DNA from: Comamonadaceae bacterium
GTDB lineage: Bacteria; Pseudomonadota; Gammaproteobacteria; Burkholderiales; Burkholderiaceae_C
DNA: 64,000 nt
Direction of reading: 5' to 3'
Assembly: GCA_027490925.1 (NCBI GenBank)
Contig: JAIXXF010000019.1
Location: forward strand, 1 to 64,000
Part shown: one piece after another, positions 34,940-44,401 of the stretch
How the letters are laid out: each line of letters starts with the position of its first letter
Position numbering within the stretch: the first letter of the stretch is position 1
Translations under genes and position numbers: made by a program
Notes under the pieces: model-generated
What the model saw: the letters and a program-made list of their open reading frames with translations, nothing else
What the model was told of the DNA's origin: nothing
Database searches by the model: none

Positions 34940-36028
34940 TCAGGTGGCGGTGGGGTCTGCCAGCAGCGGGTAATCGGTGTAACCGGCCGAACCGCCGCCG
35001 TACAAGGTGGCCGCTTGCAGCGGGTTGAGCGGTGCGTCGAGCAGGAATCGGGTGACCAGATCGGGGTTGGCAATGAACGGCTTGCCGAAAGCAACCAGAT
35101 CGGCGCGGCCTTCGGCCAGCGCAGCGGTCGCTCGGGCCTTGTCGTAGCCGTTGTTGGCGATGTAGAGGCCACCGAAACGGTGCTTGATCGCGGCGTAGTC
35201 GAACGGCGCGGTCGCGGCGCCGCTCATGTCGCCCTCGATCACGTGCAGGTATGCCAGCTTGCGCGGGGCCAGCTGCTCAGCGACATGGTTGAACAACGCC
35301 TGGGGCTGGCTGTCGGCGATGTCGTTGAAGGTGTTCTGGGGCGAAATCCGCACCCCGACCCGGCTGGCGCCTGCCACCGCCGTGGCCGCGTCCACTGTCT
35401 CCAGCAGAAAACGGCTGCGGCGCTCGAAGCTGCCGCCGTAGGCGTCGGTGCGGTGGTTGGTTTTGTCACGCAGGAACTGGTCGATCAGGTAGCCGTTGGC
35501 CGCGTGCACCTCCACGCCGTCAAAACCCGCCTCGAGTGCGAGCCGGGTGGCGTGGGCGTATGCGGCCACGATGCGCGGGATTTCTTCGGCGTCCAGCGCA
35601 CGCGGCACCGACAACGGCACAAAGCCTTCGCTGGTGTAGGTCTTGCCCTCCGCCTGGATCGCAGACGGAGCGACCGGCGCAGCGCCATGCGGCTGAAACG
35701 CGGTGTGGGAGATGCGGCCCACGTGCCAGAGTTGCAGAAAGATGCGCCCACCTTGGGCATGCACCGCAGCGGTGACCGATTTCCACCCGGCGGCCTGCTC
35801 TTCGGTGTGGATGCCGGGCGTGGCGATGTAGCCCTGGCCTTCTGGCACAACCTGGGTGGCCTCCGCGATAATCAAACCGGCGCTGGCGCGCTGCGCGTAG
35901 TACAGCGCATTCAGCGCATGGGGCACGTTGCCCGCGCCCGCCCGGCTGCGGGTGAGAGGCGCCATCACGATCCGGTTGTTGAGTGTGAGCGCGCCCAACG
36001 ACACGGGGCTGAACAAGGTGGTGGGCAT
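34940..36028 (-). CDS. alkene reductase, Old Yellow Enzyme family
   Basis: A 362-residue FMN flavoprotein that reduces activated C=C bonds or nitro compounds with NAD(P)H. It starts MPTTLFSPVSLGALTLNNRI; the FMN/substrate region is APLTRSRA, the active-site pair His/Asn is in VEVHAANGYLIDQFL, followed by NHRTDAYGGSFERR, and the C-terminal GGLYIANNGYD and DLVAFGKPFIANPDL bind FMN phosphate. This resembles NemA. The ATG at 36028 has AGGAGC upstream. It lies ahead of dnaX in the same direction, but the two are probably separate units. Confidence 0.92.
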   Translation of the reverse strand: MPTTLFSPVSLGALTLNNRIVMAPLTRSRAGAGNVPHALNALYYAQRASAGLIIAEATQVVPEGQGYIATPGIHTEEQAAGWKSVTAAVHAQGGRIFLQLWHVGRISHTAFQPHGAAPVAPSAIQAEGKTYTSEGFVPLSVPRALDAEEIPRIVAAYAHATRLALEAGFDGVEVHAANGYLIDQFLRDKTNHRTDAYGGSFERRSRFLLETVDAATAVAGASRVGVRISPQNTFNDIADSQPQALFNHVAEQLAPRKLAYLHVIEGDMSGAATAPFDYAAIKHRFGGLYIANNGYDKARATAALAEGRADLVAFGKPFIANPDLVTRFLLDAPLNPLQAATLYGGGSAGYTDYPLLADPTAT

Positions 36029-36284
36029 GAAGGGCTCCTGGGGCTTGGGGTGGATGGTGAACGGTTGCGACGTGCTGTGGTGAACCAAGCACGCATCAAA
36101 CTCAAGACACCATGGCGTCGCGACGTGGTGACGACCATGGACGCCGTGGCGTGTTTGCGGAGTTGGCCCGCACGTTCAGTTGATCAACAAACGCCACAAC
36201 CCGAATGCTAGGGCCTGCGCGATCCCCCCTGGCCGCGTGGGTGAACTCGGCTGGCGCTCGCGGGGTGCTTCGGCGCGCAACGCA

Positions 36285-36290
36285 TACAAT
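36285..36290 (+). promoter_or_regulatory. -10 element of the SRP RNA gene
   Basis: TACAAT at 36285-36290, ten bases before the predicted RNA 5' end. No good -35 hexamer is visible at 16-18 bases upstream. Confidence 0.5.
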
Positions 36291-36300
36291 CCGATACGAC

Positions 36301-36388
36301 GGGCCTTCCCGCATGGTGAAGCGGCCAACCGGGTCAGGTGGGGAACCAAGCAGCCCTAACTGTGGAGCCAGTGCCGGGGTCAAGGCTC
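36301..36388 (+). ncRNA. ffs: signal recognition particle 4.5S RNA
   Basis: About 88 bases folding as one long hairpin: the ends GGGCCTT and AAGGCTC pair. The conserved SRP domain is present, with GGTCAGGT, a GGAA-containing tetraloop region and AAGCAGCC opposite. This RNA scaffolds Ffh for co-translational targeting of membrane proteins. It lies near dnaX, a placement I recall for other beta- and gammaproteobacteria. The end points are judged from the helix only. The rest of 36029-36562 holds no gene I can support apart from the small open frame at 36390-36542. Confidence 0.88.
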
Positions 36389-36389
36389 G

Positions 36390-36542
36390 TCAACTCCCCT
36401 TCTTCTTACGTTGCGTGCTCTTCTTGGCGCGCGACCCAAATCCTGTCGCGCGTTGCAGTGCCGCCCTGAGGCCCATGCCCTGCCCCGGGTCAACCGCCGG
36501 CCTGCGCACCCAACCCCCGAGCGGCTGCACCACCGGTCGCAT
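36390..36542 (-). CDS. possible small basic protein
   Basis: A 50-residue frame from ATG 36542, ending in the very basic ATGFGSRAKKSTQRKKKGS. It begins 20 bases after the flavoprotein stop, so it could be the fourth gene of the addB-addA-flavoprotein operon. No clear ribosome binding site precedes it, and its stop adjoins the 3' end of the SRP RNA gene on the other strand. The basic tail is unusual, but a chance frame cannot be excluded. Confidence 0.3.
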   Translation of the reverse strand: MRPVVQPLGGWVRRPAVDPGQGMGLRAALQRATGFGSRAKKSTQRKKKGS

Positions 36543-36562
36543 GGCCGTTTCGCCGTCTGGGG

Positions 36563-37867
36563 TCACCCCGGCGTCGCGCGGCGCGACAACACCCCGTGAG
36601 CGGCCTGCACGCCACTGGCAAAACACGCGGTCAGCAAGTAACCGCCAGTGGGGGCTTCCCAATCGAGCATCTCGCCTGCACAAAACACGCCCGGCAGGTC
36701 GCGCAGCATCAATCCATGGGTCAAGGCCTCAAAGGGCACGCCACCGGCGGTGCTGATGGCTTCGTCCAACGGGCGCGCCGCCGCCAGCCGAATGGGCACC
36801 GCCTTGATGGTCGCTGCCAGCCGTTCGGGCTGCTGTAACGCGTCTTTGGGCAGCACCTCGTGCAGCAGCCCCATCTTGATGCCGTCCAGCCCCAACCGGC
36901 TTTTGAGGTGGCTCGACAGCGAACGCGCCCCACGCGGGTGGGCGACCTCGGCCAGCACCCGTTCGGCTGGCTTGTCGGGCAGCAAGTCCAAGGTGAAGAT
37001 GGCCTGCCCACTGCGGGCGATTTCGTCGCGCAGCAGCGCGGACGCGGCATACACCAGACTGCCCTCGACGCCGGTGGCGGTCGCGACGAACTCGCCTTTG
37101 CGCTGAAACTGCCGGCCCAGGCCGTCGGTGGCTTGGATCGCGACGCTTTTGAACGGCTGACCCGCAAAGCGGCTGGCGAAGTGCGCGCTCCAGCCCCCCG
37201 CGACGTCGAAGCCACAGTTGGCGGGCTGCAGCGGCGCCACCGCCACCCCGCGCGCCGCGAGCCAGGACACCCAAGCGCCATCGGAGCCCAGACGCGCCCA
37301 GCTGGCACCGCCGAGCGCCAACACCAGGGTGGGGGTGGTGCGCCGCAACAGGCCTTGGGGCGTGGTGAACTCGCACTCGCCCGCCGCGTTCCATCCGGTC
37401 CAGCGGTGGCGCATGTGGAAGCGCACACCCGCCTCGCGCAACCGGTGCAACCAGGCCCGCAGCAGTGGCGCGGCCTTCATGTCGGTCGGAAACACACGGC
37501 CAGAGGTTCCCACGAAGGTGCTCACCCCCAAGCCTTGGGCCCAGTCGCGCAGCCGCTCGGGACCAAAAGCTTGCAGCGCGCTGGCCAAGTTGGCTTGCCG
37601 ATCGCCATAGCGTTGGACAAAGCGATCGGCGGGCTCCGCATGCGTCAGGTTGAGGCCACCCTTGCCCGCCAACAAAAACTTGCGCCCGGCAGAGGGCATG
37701 GCGTCGTACACGTCCACCGGCACACCGGCCTGAGCCAGCACTTCGGCGGCCATCAGGCCCGCGGGCCCGGCGCCGACGATGGCGACAGGCTCCTGGGATG
37801 GCCGGTCCCATTCCCAGCGCGCTGCGTCGTGGCACGCACCGCTGGGGGCGTTGGGATGGTCGCTCAT
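36563..37867 (-). CDS. NAD(P)/FAD-dependent oxidoreductase, HI0933/BaiN-like (TIGR03862 type)
   Basis: A 434-residue flavoprotein. The dinucleotide-binding motif is VAIVGAGPAGLMAAEVLA near residue 30, then GRKFLLAGKGGLNLTH, the second motif LVLALGGASWARLGSDG, and a C-terminal PGVFCAGEMLDWEAPTGGYL, which is the family hallmark. The reaction is unknown; relatives have been linked to flavin-dependent reductions. It overlaps addA by ATGA, so it is the third gene in a coupled unit with addB and addA, a curious partner for a recombination nuclease. Confidence 0.85.
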   Translation of the reverse strand: MSDHPNAPSGACHDAARWEWDRPSQEPVAIVGAGPAGLMAAEVLAQAGVPVDVYDAMPSAGRKFLLAGKGGLNLTHAEPADRFVQRYGDRQANLASALQAFGPERLRDWAQGLGVSTFVGTSGRVFPTDMKAAPLLRAWLHRLREAGVRFHMRHRWTGWNAAGECEFTTPQGLLRRTTPTLVLALGGASWARLGSDGAWVSWLAARGVAVAPLQPANCGFDVAGGWSAHFASRFAGQPFKSVAIQATDGLGRQFQRKGEFVATATGVEGSLVYAASALLRDEIARSGQAIFTLDLLPDKPAERVLAEVAHPRGARSLSSHLKSRLGLDGIKMGLLHEVLPKDALQQPERLAATIKAVPIRLAAARPLDEAISTAGGVPFEALTHGLMLRDLPGVFCAGEMLDWEAPTGGYLLTACFASGVQAAHGVLSRRATPG

Positions 37868-40800
37868 GCCACCACCAACCGGCCGTCGCCCGTGAGAAAG
37901 GCCGCTTGCACTTCGGCGCCGGGGTAGGCAGCGCGCACCGCTTTGGCGTAGCGTTGCAGCTGGGCCACCAGCCCAGGTTGCCGCTCTGGGCGGGCGGCGG
38001 TTTTGTGGTCCAGCACCCACCAAACGCCCGTGTCTCGGCGACGCACCAGGCGGTCCAGCCGCAAGACCGCCCCTTGGTGATGCAGCTCAACCTCGTTGCC
38101 CTCCCAGTCCAGCAGCTCGGCTTGCCAGGCCCAGGCACCCTCCCCGTTTTGAATGCGCTGGGCCAGCTCGGTCGCGCGCTCGGCCTCGGTGGGGGTCAGG
38201 TCGAACTCGCGGGCCAGTGACAAGCGCTGGGCCGTGCCCGCTGCGCCAGGCGACAGACCGCCCCATTCCAACAGCCGGTGCACCGCTTGGCCCAAGCGGG
38301 CAAAGGGGTCGGACGCCGCCGCGTCCAGGGCGTCGTCCAAGGCGTTGTCGGCCACATCGACCTGGACGGCGTTTGCTCTTGATTCAGGAGCACCTCCGCC
38401 AATAATGACGGTGGCTGGCGGCAAACAAAGCATCAAAAATGGTTCCAGGTCGGTTGGTGCGGCATTCTGGGCCGTTTTTTCGGTGGGGCGGTCCGTGTCC
38501 CCGTCGGCAGGCCGTGTGGCCATGGCGCCCGGGTGGGCGGTCCCCCAAGCCGAAAGCCGCCGCCACCAACTGCCGGGGTCGGCGCGGTGTGGCTCGATGG
38601 ACGACACCACCACGGTGTCGCGGGCCCGGGTCATGGCCACGTACAAAGTGTTGAGCTCTTCGCGCTGGCGGGCGAGGTGCTCCAGCGCAAGCGCCTCGGC
38701 ATTGCAGACGGGGGGACGGGACTCGCTGGCGATGAAACTGAAGCGCCGGGGCAGGTCTTCGGCACCGGGCCAATCGACCAACACGCCCATGGTCTCGGCC
38801 ACGGGCGGCGCGGCGTCGGTGTCGATCAGCAGCACCAGCTCCGCCTCCAAGCCCTTGGCACCGTGGACCGTGAGCAGGCGCACGGCGTCGGTGCTGGCCA
38901 GCGCGGGCGATCGGGTGCCACCGGACTTGAGTGCGCGCACCCATGCGTAAGGGGTGAGGAAGCGGCCCCCTTGGGTGTTGAGCGCGGCGGCCAGCAGCGC
39001 ACGCAGATGGGTCAGCACCGTGTCGCGCAAAGCGGCCGGTGCGGCGGCAGCGTAGCGGGCGAACACGTCGCCGTCGTGGCAGATCGCGTCCAACGCGTCG
39101 TGCGGCGGCAAGGTGTGGACCCAGGCGCGCCAGCGGGCCAGCACCTCGCCCAGGGGTCGGCCGCCGGGGTTGGTCAGGGGGGGGGCGTCGGCGGCGGCAT
39201 CGGTGAGCAGCGCCAGCCAGCTTGGCGTTTGGCCGTTCGCCTGTGCGGCGCGTTGGCGGACGGCGAGCTCGACCAGGGCGTCATCGCCCACGCCAAACAG
39301 CGGAGACTTGAGCGCCCGCGCGAGGGACAGGTCGTGGGTGGGCGACACCAGCACGTCGAGCAGCGCCACCAAGTCCTGGACCTCAGCGATGTCGGCCAGA
39401 TCGTTCTTCTCGGCTTGCTGGGACGGGATGTGCAGCGCCCGCAACGCATCGCGCAACACACCCAGCGGCTCGCGTTTGCGCGCCAGGACCATGATCTCGC
39501 CCGGTCGCAGCCCGCGGTCGATGGCATCGGCGATGTACCGTGCAACCTGGGTCGCCTCCCGGCTGCGAAGGGTTTCTTCAGGGGACTCGCGCGGGGTGGT
39601 GAGGCTGTCGCGCCACACCAAACCGGCGGTCAATCGGTCCGGCCTCCCGCCACTGGCCTCTGCGCGCGCGATGGGCGGCAAACAGACCACCTGGCCCGCC
39701 TGGCATGACTCGGTGGTGTGGGCCCGGTAGCCAGGGTACTCGCCAGACTGGTGGGCGGCGCCCATGACGCCGTTGACGAGACCAATCACCGACTGGGCGT
39801 TGCGCCGGGTGTGGTCGCAACTCAGCAGGTCGCCGCGCAGCCCGAGGCGCACAAAGTCCTGCGCGGCCTGAAACACCTGGGGCTCGGCGCGGCGAAAGCG
39901 GTAAATGCTTTGCTTGGGGTCGCCGACGATGAACACGCTGAGACCGCCCCCCGCCCCCGCGTAGGCCGACAGCCACGCTTTGAGCGCTTGCCACTGCAGC
40001 GGGTTGGTGTCTTGAAACTCGTCGATCAACAGGTGCTTCACGCGCGCGTCCAGACGCTCTTGCACCCAACCGCTGAGCGTGTCGTCGCGCAACATCTCCA
40101 GGGAGGCGGTTTCAAGGTCGTTCATATCGACCCAACCACGCTCGCGTTTGAGCTGTGCGTACTCAGCCACCAAGCGGCGCGTCAGCCGCATCAGCCGCTG
40201 GTGGTGCGCCCAGGCCGCGTGTTGCGCCAGGGCGGCGCCCAGCGCCTGCAACTCGGGCTCGGCCTGCTGCGCGGCCGCATACCGCAGCAGGTGGTTGGTG
40301 AGCCGGTCTTCGTTCGCAACGAAGAATGCCTTGCGCAGCAGCGCAAACCGCGTGGCCAGATCGCTCGTCTCGAACGCCTGCACAACGGCCTGCGCGGCCC
40401 TTCTCGGCGTCTGGTTGGCCTCCACGCCCAAAGCACTGGCCCAGGCCAACCAGCGGCTGCGCGCAGAGGCGCCGTCGAGCGCCTGCAGTGGCGTGTCCAT
40501 GCCCGCAAAAGCGGGGTGGGTGTCTTGAAAACGGAGCACCGACCGCGCCACCACCTGGTGGGCATCGGCCAGAGCGAATTCAACCCGCTTGGTCAGTGCG
40601 GTGATCAGGGCCTTGTGGGTCTGCGAGCGGCCATGGGCGGCGACTGCGGCCAGGTAATCGGCACGCGCCTCGGGGTCCTGCGCGGCCACGGCCAGAAAGC
40701 GGGGCCAGACGGCCTTGACGGCCTCGCTGTCGTCCTCCAGCAGTTGATAGTGCACGGGCAGGCCCAGGCGCTGCAGCATGGCCACGGGCGCTGCGCGCAG

Positions 40801-41229
40801 CAACGCTGCGAACCAGCTGTGGAAAGTGCGGACCTGCACTGGCCGCCCGGTCTTGAGCACGGTGAGATACAGGCGCGACAAGGTGGGCGCCAGGGCCGCC
40901 ACCGATGCCTGAGGCACGCCGCGCTGGATGAGCTCGGCGTGCAGACGGTCGGATGGCGCCTGGGCGAATTCGGCCAGCCATTCCTGCAAGCGTTGCCGCA
41001 TTTCGCCTGCGGCCTTTTTGGTGAAGGTGATGGCCAGCACCTCTTGCGGCTGGGCACCATCCAGCAGGGCCCGCAGGATGCGGGACACCAGCATCCAGGT
41101 TTTGCCCGCACCGGCACAGGCCTCCACCGCGACGCTGCGGCGCGGGTCGCAGGCGATGGCGTAAAACGCGGTACGGTCCACCGGTGTGCCGTTGTGCTCG
41201 TAAGCCAATTCGGTGCGGGGGTCGGTCAT
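37864..41229 (-). CDS. addA: double-strand break repair helicase-nuclease, AddA-like
   Basis: A 1121-residue UvrD-like helicase with a C-terminal RecB-type nuclease. Walker A is EACAGAGKTWMLV near residue 42, motif II is LIDEFQDTNPLQWQ, motif III is GDPKQSIYRFRRAEP and motif VI is VAMTRARDTVV. The nuclease motifs GAVLRLDRLVRR, WWVLDHKTA and QLQRYA lie in the last 80 residues. With AddB it would resect double-strand ends for RecA in place of RecBCD. The ATG at 41229 overlaps the addB stop (ATGA). A copy of the interspersed repeat is in frame between helicase and nuclease (38370-38446) and encodes LEPFLMLCLPPATV. Confidence 0.9.
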   Translation of the reverse strand: MTDPRTELAYEHNGTPVDRTAFYAIACDPRRSVAVEACAGAGKTWMLVSRILRALLDGAQPQEVLAITFTKKAAGEMRQRLQEWLAEFAQAPSDRLHAELIQRGVPQASVAALAPTLSRLYLTVLKTGRPVQVRTFHSWFAALLRAAPVAMLQRLGLPVHYQLLEDDSEAVKAVWPRFLAVAAQDPEARADYLAAVAAHGRSQTHKALITALTKRVEFALADAHQVVARSVLRFQDTHPAFAGMDTPLQALDGASARSRWLAWASALGVEANQTPRRAAQAVVQAFETSDLATRFALLRKAFFVANEDRLTNHLLRYAAAQQAEPELQALGAALAQHAAWAHHQRLMRLTRRLVAEYAQLKRERGWVDMNDLETASLEMLRDDTLSGWVQERLDARVKHLLIDEFQDTNPLQWQALKAWLSAYAGAGGGLSVFIVGDPKQSIYRFRRAEPQVFQAAQDFVRLGLRGDLLSCDHTRRNAQSVIGLVNGVMGAAHQSGEYPGYRAHTTESCQAGQVVCLPPIARAEASGGRPDRLTAGLVWRDSLTTPRESPEETLRSREATQVARYIADAIDRGLRPGEIMVLARKREPLGVLRDALRALHIPSQQAEKNDLADIAEVQDLVALLDVLVSPTHDLSLARALKSPLFGVGDDALVELAVRQRAAQANGQTPSWLALLTDAAADAPPLTNPGGRPLGEVLARWRAWVHTLPPHDALDAICHDGDVFARYAAAAPAALRDTVLTHLRALLAAALNTQGGRFLTPYAWVRALKSGGTRSPALASTDAVRLLTVHGAKGLEAELVLLIDTDAAPPVAETMGVLVDWPGAEDLPRRFSFIASESRPPVCNAEALALEHLARQREELNTLYVAMTRARDTVVVSSIEPHRADPGSWWRRLSAWGTAHPGAMATRPADGDTDRPTEKTAQNAAPTDLEPFLMLCLPPATVIIGGGAPESRANAVQVDVADNALDDALDAAASDPFARLGQAVHRLLEWGGLSPGAAGTAQRLSLAREFDLTPTEAERATELAQRIQNGEGAWAWQAELLDWEGNEVELHHQGAVLRLDRLVRRRDTGVWWVLDHKTAARPERQPGLVAQLQRYAKAVRAAYPGAEVQAAFLTGDGRLVVA
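38370..38446 (-). repeat. interspersed repeat copy 4 (inside addA)
   Basis: Read on the minus strand: GGAACCATTTTTGATGC, a GCC-rich centre, then GGTGCTCCTGAATCAAGAGC. It is diverged but aligns with the dnaX copy at GAACCxTTTTTGxTGC, at TGGxGG, and at TGCTxCTGAAxxAGxAGC. Like that copy it is read in frame as x-EPFL-x, in a linker between domains. Confidence 0.6.
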
Positions 41230-43787
41230 GCCCAAAAATCCTTGCGGCACAGGCCGCGCGCGGCGCAGTGGTTGCAGGCCGACCCTTCGCCCAAAGCGCG
41301 CAAGGTCGCCCCGCTGGCAATGGCCGCCATGTCGGCACGAATGCCCTCCACCAAGGCGTCTCTGGCTTCCCCCACATGGGGCTGAGAAACCAAAGTGGCC
41401 GCACGGTCTCCCAGGTGCAGGTAGGCGCCGCTCAGTGTGTCGTCTTCCAACAGCGCGGCGTAGAACGCAAGCTGGGTGTCCTCGGTGGGTACCTTGACGC
41501 GCTGTTTGGTTTTTTGCAGATCCTCGGTTTTGTAATCCATCACCAGCGGCATGCCCCGTTGTCGGTCGACCCGGTCCAGCCGGCCCGCCAGGGTGACCGC
41601 CCCCAAGGGCATGCTGGCGGCCAGTTCGGCATGCACAAACGTCGCGCCCTCGGCCTCGTGGTCGACCAACCAGGCCAGGTAGGCATCGCGCACGCCCGGC
41701 CAGCTGGCGGCGAACGGCAGGAACTCGCCCTCGGCCAACCCCATGGCGGCGGTTTGGGCGTCTGCCAGCGCGTTCATTCGGTCGGTGCGCGCTGGCCCGT
41801 CGGGCAGCGGGTCGTCGGCCTGCAAGGTGTGGAAGGCCCCCAACACCGCATGGAGCCAGGTGCCGAAATCGCGTTTGCCCACTTCGGTCGTCAACTCCTC
41901 CGGCTCTTGCAGCCCCAGCTGGCGCAGGGCAAAAAAGCGGTAGGGGCAGCGCCGCAGGTCGTCGTAAGCACTGGCCGATAAGCGGGTCACCGGCAAGCGC
42001 TGGCCCACCGGTTGCGGCGCGGCCACGGGCCGCGGCTTGACGGGGCGTGCGACGCGTGGGTCGGCGCGACTGGGCAAGGTCTCCGCACCCGCCTCAGCCC
42101 GCTCGGCCTGCGCCAAAAGCCACTGCTGTACCAGCGGGCTGGGCAACACCGGCTCCCCCGACGCATCGACCGTCCGCCAAAGCACGTCCACATGGGGCAG
42201 CGTGAGCGCGTGCTGCCACACGGCGTGCTGAGTGGCCGCCAAGTCTTCGCGCGAGGGCAGCCCGAGCGCCGCGCGCTGCGCGCGGCCCCAAGTACCGGGC
42301 GGTTCGGGCGAGGCCGGCAGGTTGACCTCGTCACAGCCGGGCAGCACAAGCGCGGCCCACGGCTGCGCGAGCACCTGGGCGAGCGGAACCACCACCACCT
42401 GCGCCGAGGCTGGGTGCTCTGGCTTGAAGCTGGCCGCCTCCAACACCTCGGTGGCCCACGCGGTCCACTCGCTCAAGCCCATGCGGCGCCGGGCTTGGGG
42501 CAGGCCCGCCCAGTCGGCTGCCGCGCCATGGGCCAGACGCAGCGCCGCAATCACCGCTTGGCCCGCAGGGTCGGCGGCCAGTGTCCCCCACTGGCCAGTG
42601 GCCGTGAGCACCTGTCGCAGCGCGTCGGGCCAATCCAGCCACGAACGGCCGGGCTGTAACGCCTGGCGCCATCGGTTGATTTGTGTCCACAGCGCGGCGA
42701 GTGGCGTGGTCGACACGCTGACCGGCGGCTCGCTGGGCCACCGCGCGAGCCCCAACCGGCGGCAGGTGGACTCCAGAGAGGACCCCTGTGCCGGGTCGAT
42801 CGCGGGTGTGTGCTTGAGCCAGTCCAGCACCTCGTCGGTCGAGGCGTCCCAGGCGACAGCCCGGAGCGTCAGCATGAGCTCGGCCGCCGCGCGCGTGGTG
42901 GAGAGCTTCCAGCCGGTTTCATCCCGGACCGCCACGCCGCGGGCCCCCAACATCGCACGGATGCGGCGTGTCACGGTGCGGTCAATGGCGACCAGTCCCA
43001 CGGGACCTCGGCCAGCGGCCAGGTGGTGCAGCACGCAGGCCGCCGCCTTCTCGGCTTCGTCTTCGGCGTGCACCGATGGGTGCAAGGCCACACTGCCCGA
43101 TGGCGCGCCCCCCACGTCGCCCAGCAACTTGAACACCACCGCCCGGTCGCCCCAGCGCTGCCGCAGCGCATTCGTCAACGCGTCGGCCTGCAAGCCTTCA
43201 AAAACCACCAAGGCGTCGGTCTGCTCACGGGCTCGGGGCTCAAACAACACGTCCGTCGCATAGGCAGAAGCCGCCGCCCATTCCAACCCAATGCGAGCCA
43301 GCGCCGCCTCGACAGCCAACACAGGTGAATCCCAACCGCTGCCGACCAACGGCCGGACGGTGGTGGCCCACGTGCCCCGCTCCGCCGCCGACTGGGCCGC
43401 TGCCGGGCCCGCCAGCTGTGCGGCGGTGTCCACCAAGGTGCTGGCGAGCAGAGCCCGATGGGGGCCAAGGCCTGCGCGCTCCAGCAGCGACTGGGCGGTG
43501 ACCAGGTCGCGCCCGTGATCAAATGCCAAGTCGTCTTGGCCAGCCACGAAGCCGCCCAAGCGGCGCGCCCAGTTCATGGTCGTTTCAAAGCGCGGGGAGA
43601 AACCGTCGCCCGCCTGCCGACGCCATGCACGGCGCGCGACGGGCATGAGCTGGGCATAAGGCAGCAACACCACCGTGCGCCCGGGGTGCCAGCCACGCTG
43701 CCGCAACACCCCCAAGAGCGATGCAATGCAGACGTCGAGCGCGCCTTCGCGAGGGGGCTGGGGGCGATCGGTTACAGCGGCGACCAT
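41226..43787 (-). CDS. addB: double-strand break repair nuclease, AddB-like
   Basis: An 853-residue partner of AddA with a degenerate helicase-like N-terminal part and a C-terminal PD-(D/E)XK nuclease. The nuclease motif is RLDRVDRQ followed by [11 protein letters not shown], then [13 protein letters not shown]. Cysteines in [12 protein letters not shown] and in [15 protein letters not shown] form the 4Fe-4S cluster site typical of AddB. Synteny with addA (ATGA overlap) supports the call. Its start region is 100 bases from trxA on the opposite strand. Confidence 0.87.
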   Translation of the reverse strand: MVAAVTDRPQPPREGALDVCIASLLGVLRQRGWHPGRTVVLLPYAQLMPVARRAWRRQAGDGFSPRFETTMNWARRLGGFVAGQDDLAFDHGRDLVTAQSLLERAGLGPHRALLASTLVDTAAQLAGPAAAQSAAERGTWATTVRPLVGSGWDSPVLAVEAALARIGLEWAAASAYATDVLFEPRAREQTDALVVFEGLQADALTNALRQRWGDRAVVFKLLGDVGGAPSGSVALHPSVHAEDEAEKAAACVLHHLAAGRGPVGLVAIDRTVTRRIRAMLGARGVAVRDETGWKLSTTRAAAELMLTLRAVAWDASTDEVLDWLKHTPAIDPAQGSSLESTCRRLGLARWPSEPPVSVSTTPLAALWTQINRWRQALQPGRSWLDWPDALRQVLTATGQWGTLAADPAGQAVIAALRLAHGAAADWAGLPQARRRMGLSEWTAWATEVLEAASFKPEHPASAQVVVVPLAQVLAQPWAALVLPGCDEVNLPASPEPPGTWGRAQRAALGLPSREDLAATQHAVWQHALTLPHVDVLWRTVDASGEPVLPSPLVQQWLLAQAERAEAGAETLPSRADPRVARPVKPRPVAAPQPVGQRLPVTRLSASAYDDLRRCPYRFFALRQLGLQEPEELTTEVGKRDFGTWLHAVLGAFHTLQADDPLPDGPARTDRMNALADAQTAAMGLAEGEFLPFAASWPGVRDAYLAWLVDHEAEGATFVHAELAASMPLGAVTLAGRLDRVDRQRGMPLVMDYKTEDLQKTKQRVKVPTEDTQLAFYAALLEDDTLSGAYLHLGDRAATLVSQPHVGEARDALVEGIRADMAAIASGATLRALGEGSACNHCAARGLCRKDFWA

Positions 43788-43887
43788 GCCCGTTTCGCTG
43801 CTGGCGGCGACCTGTGAGAAGGTTGGGTTTCTGTCACAATTCTTGTACTTTACCGGTACACATCACCGATTCCGAAGGAACTCCCTC

Positions 43888-44220
43888 ATGGCCAGCGACC
43901 TGATCAAACACATTTCCGACGCCAGCTTCGAGGCCGACGTGCTGAAGGCCACCACGCCAGTGCTGGTGGACTATTGGGCCGAATGGTGCGGCCCCTGCAA
44001 GATGATTGCCCCCATCCTGGACGAGGTCGCCACCGCCTACGACGGCAAGCTGCAAATCGCCAAAATGAACGTGGACGAGAACCGAGACATCCCGGCCAAA
44101 TTCGGCATCCGCGGTATTCCCACGCTGATGGTGTTCAAAGGAGGCCAGCTCGCGGCCACCAAGGTTGGCGCCATGAGCAAAGCCCAACTGACCGCATTCA
44201 TCGACCAACAACTGGCCTGA
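43888..44220 (+). CDS. trxA: thioredoxin
   Basis: A 110-residue thioredoxin with the redox centre [11 protein letters not shown] near residue 32 and the cis-proline in [11 protein letters not shown]. It serves as the general disulfide reductant of the cytoplasm. An AAGGAA site precedes ATG 43888. The upstream 100 bases include TTGGGT and TGTACT with a 15-base spacer (a weak promoter) and an inverted repeat TGTAC/GTACA. It is followed after 181 bases by rho, a neighbour often seen in betaproteobacteria. Confidence 0.97.
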   Translation: MASDLIKHISDASFEADVLKATTPVLVDYWAEWCGPCKMIAPILDEVATAYDGKLQIAKMNVDENRDIPAKFGIRGIPTLMVFKGGQLAATKVGAMSKAQLTAFIDQQLA

Positions 44221-44274
44221 TGCGCCGACCCCACGCCCTGGGCCCCGCCGCCCCGGGCGTGTTTCAGATCCTGT

Positions 44275-44280
44275 CATAAT
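44275..44280 (+). promoter_or_regulatory. -10 element for rho
   Basis: CATAAT at 44275-44280, about 122 bases before the rho start, giving a long untranslated leader with a GAGGC/GCCTC hairpin near 44332-44357. No convincing -35 hexamer. Rho is known to control its own transcript through its leader in enterics; that this also happens here is inference. Confidence 0.4.
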
Positions 44281-44401
44281 CGGATTAATCGCTGAGCAGC
44301 TGCACTGCTCGGTTCGAGCTCCCCGGTTTGTGAGGCACCTTCTGGCCTCTGAACAAACCTCCCCCGCATTTGCCACCGACATCCCCTGAAGGGGTCACCC
44401 C

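Noticed and set aside
36729-38138. 469-codon minus-strand frame overlapping the flavoprotein and addA
   Set aside because: A different frame of the same strand as two well-supported genes; Arg/Gly/Pro-rich shadow.
37864-43787. addA/addB as a phage-defence or novel helicase-nuclease system
   Set aside because: Domain order, AddB cysteine positions and neighbours all fit the housekeeping AddAB recombination enzyme.
43840-43865. Inverted repeat TGTAC/GTACA upstream of trxA as a regulator site
   Set aside because: Five-base arms with a 7-base spacer are too short to distinguish from chance.
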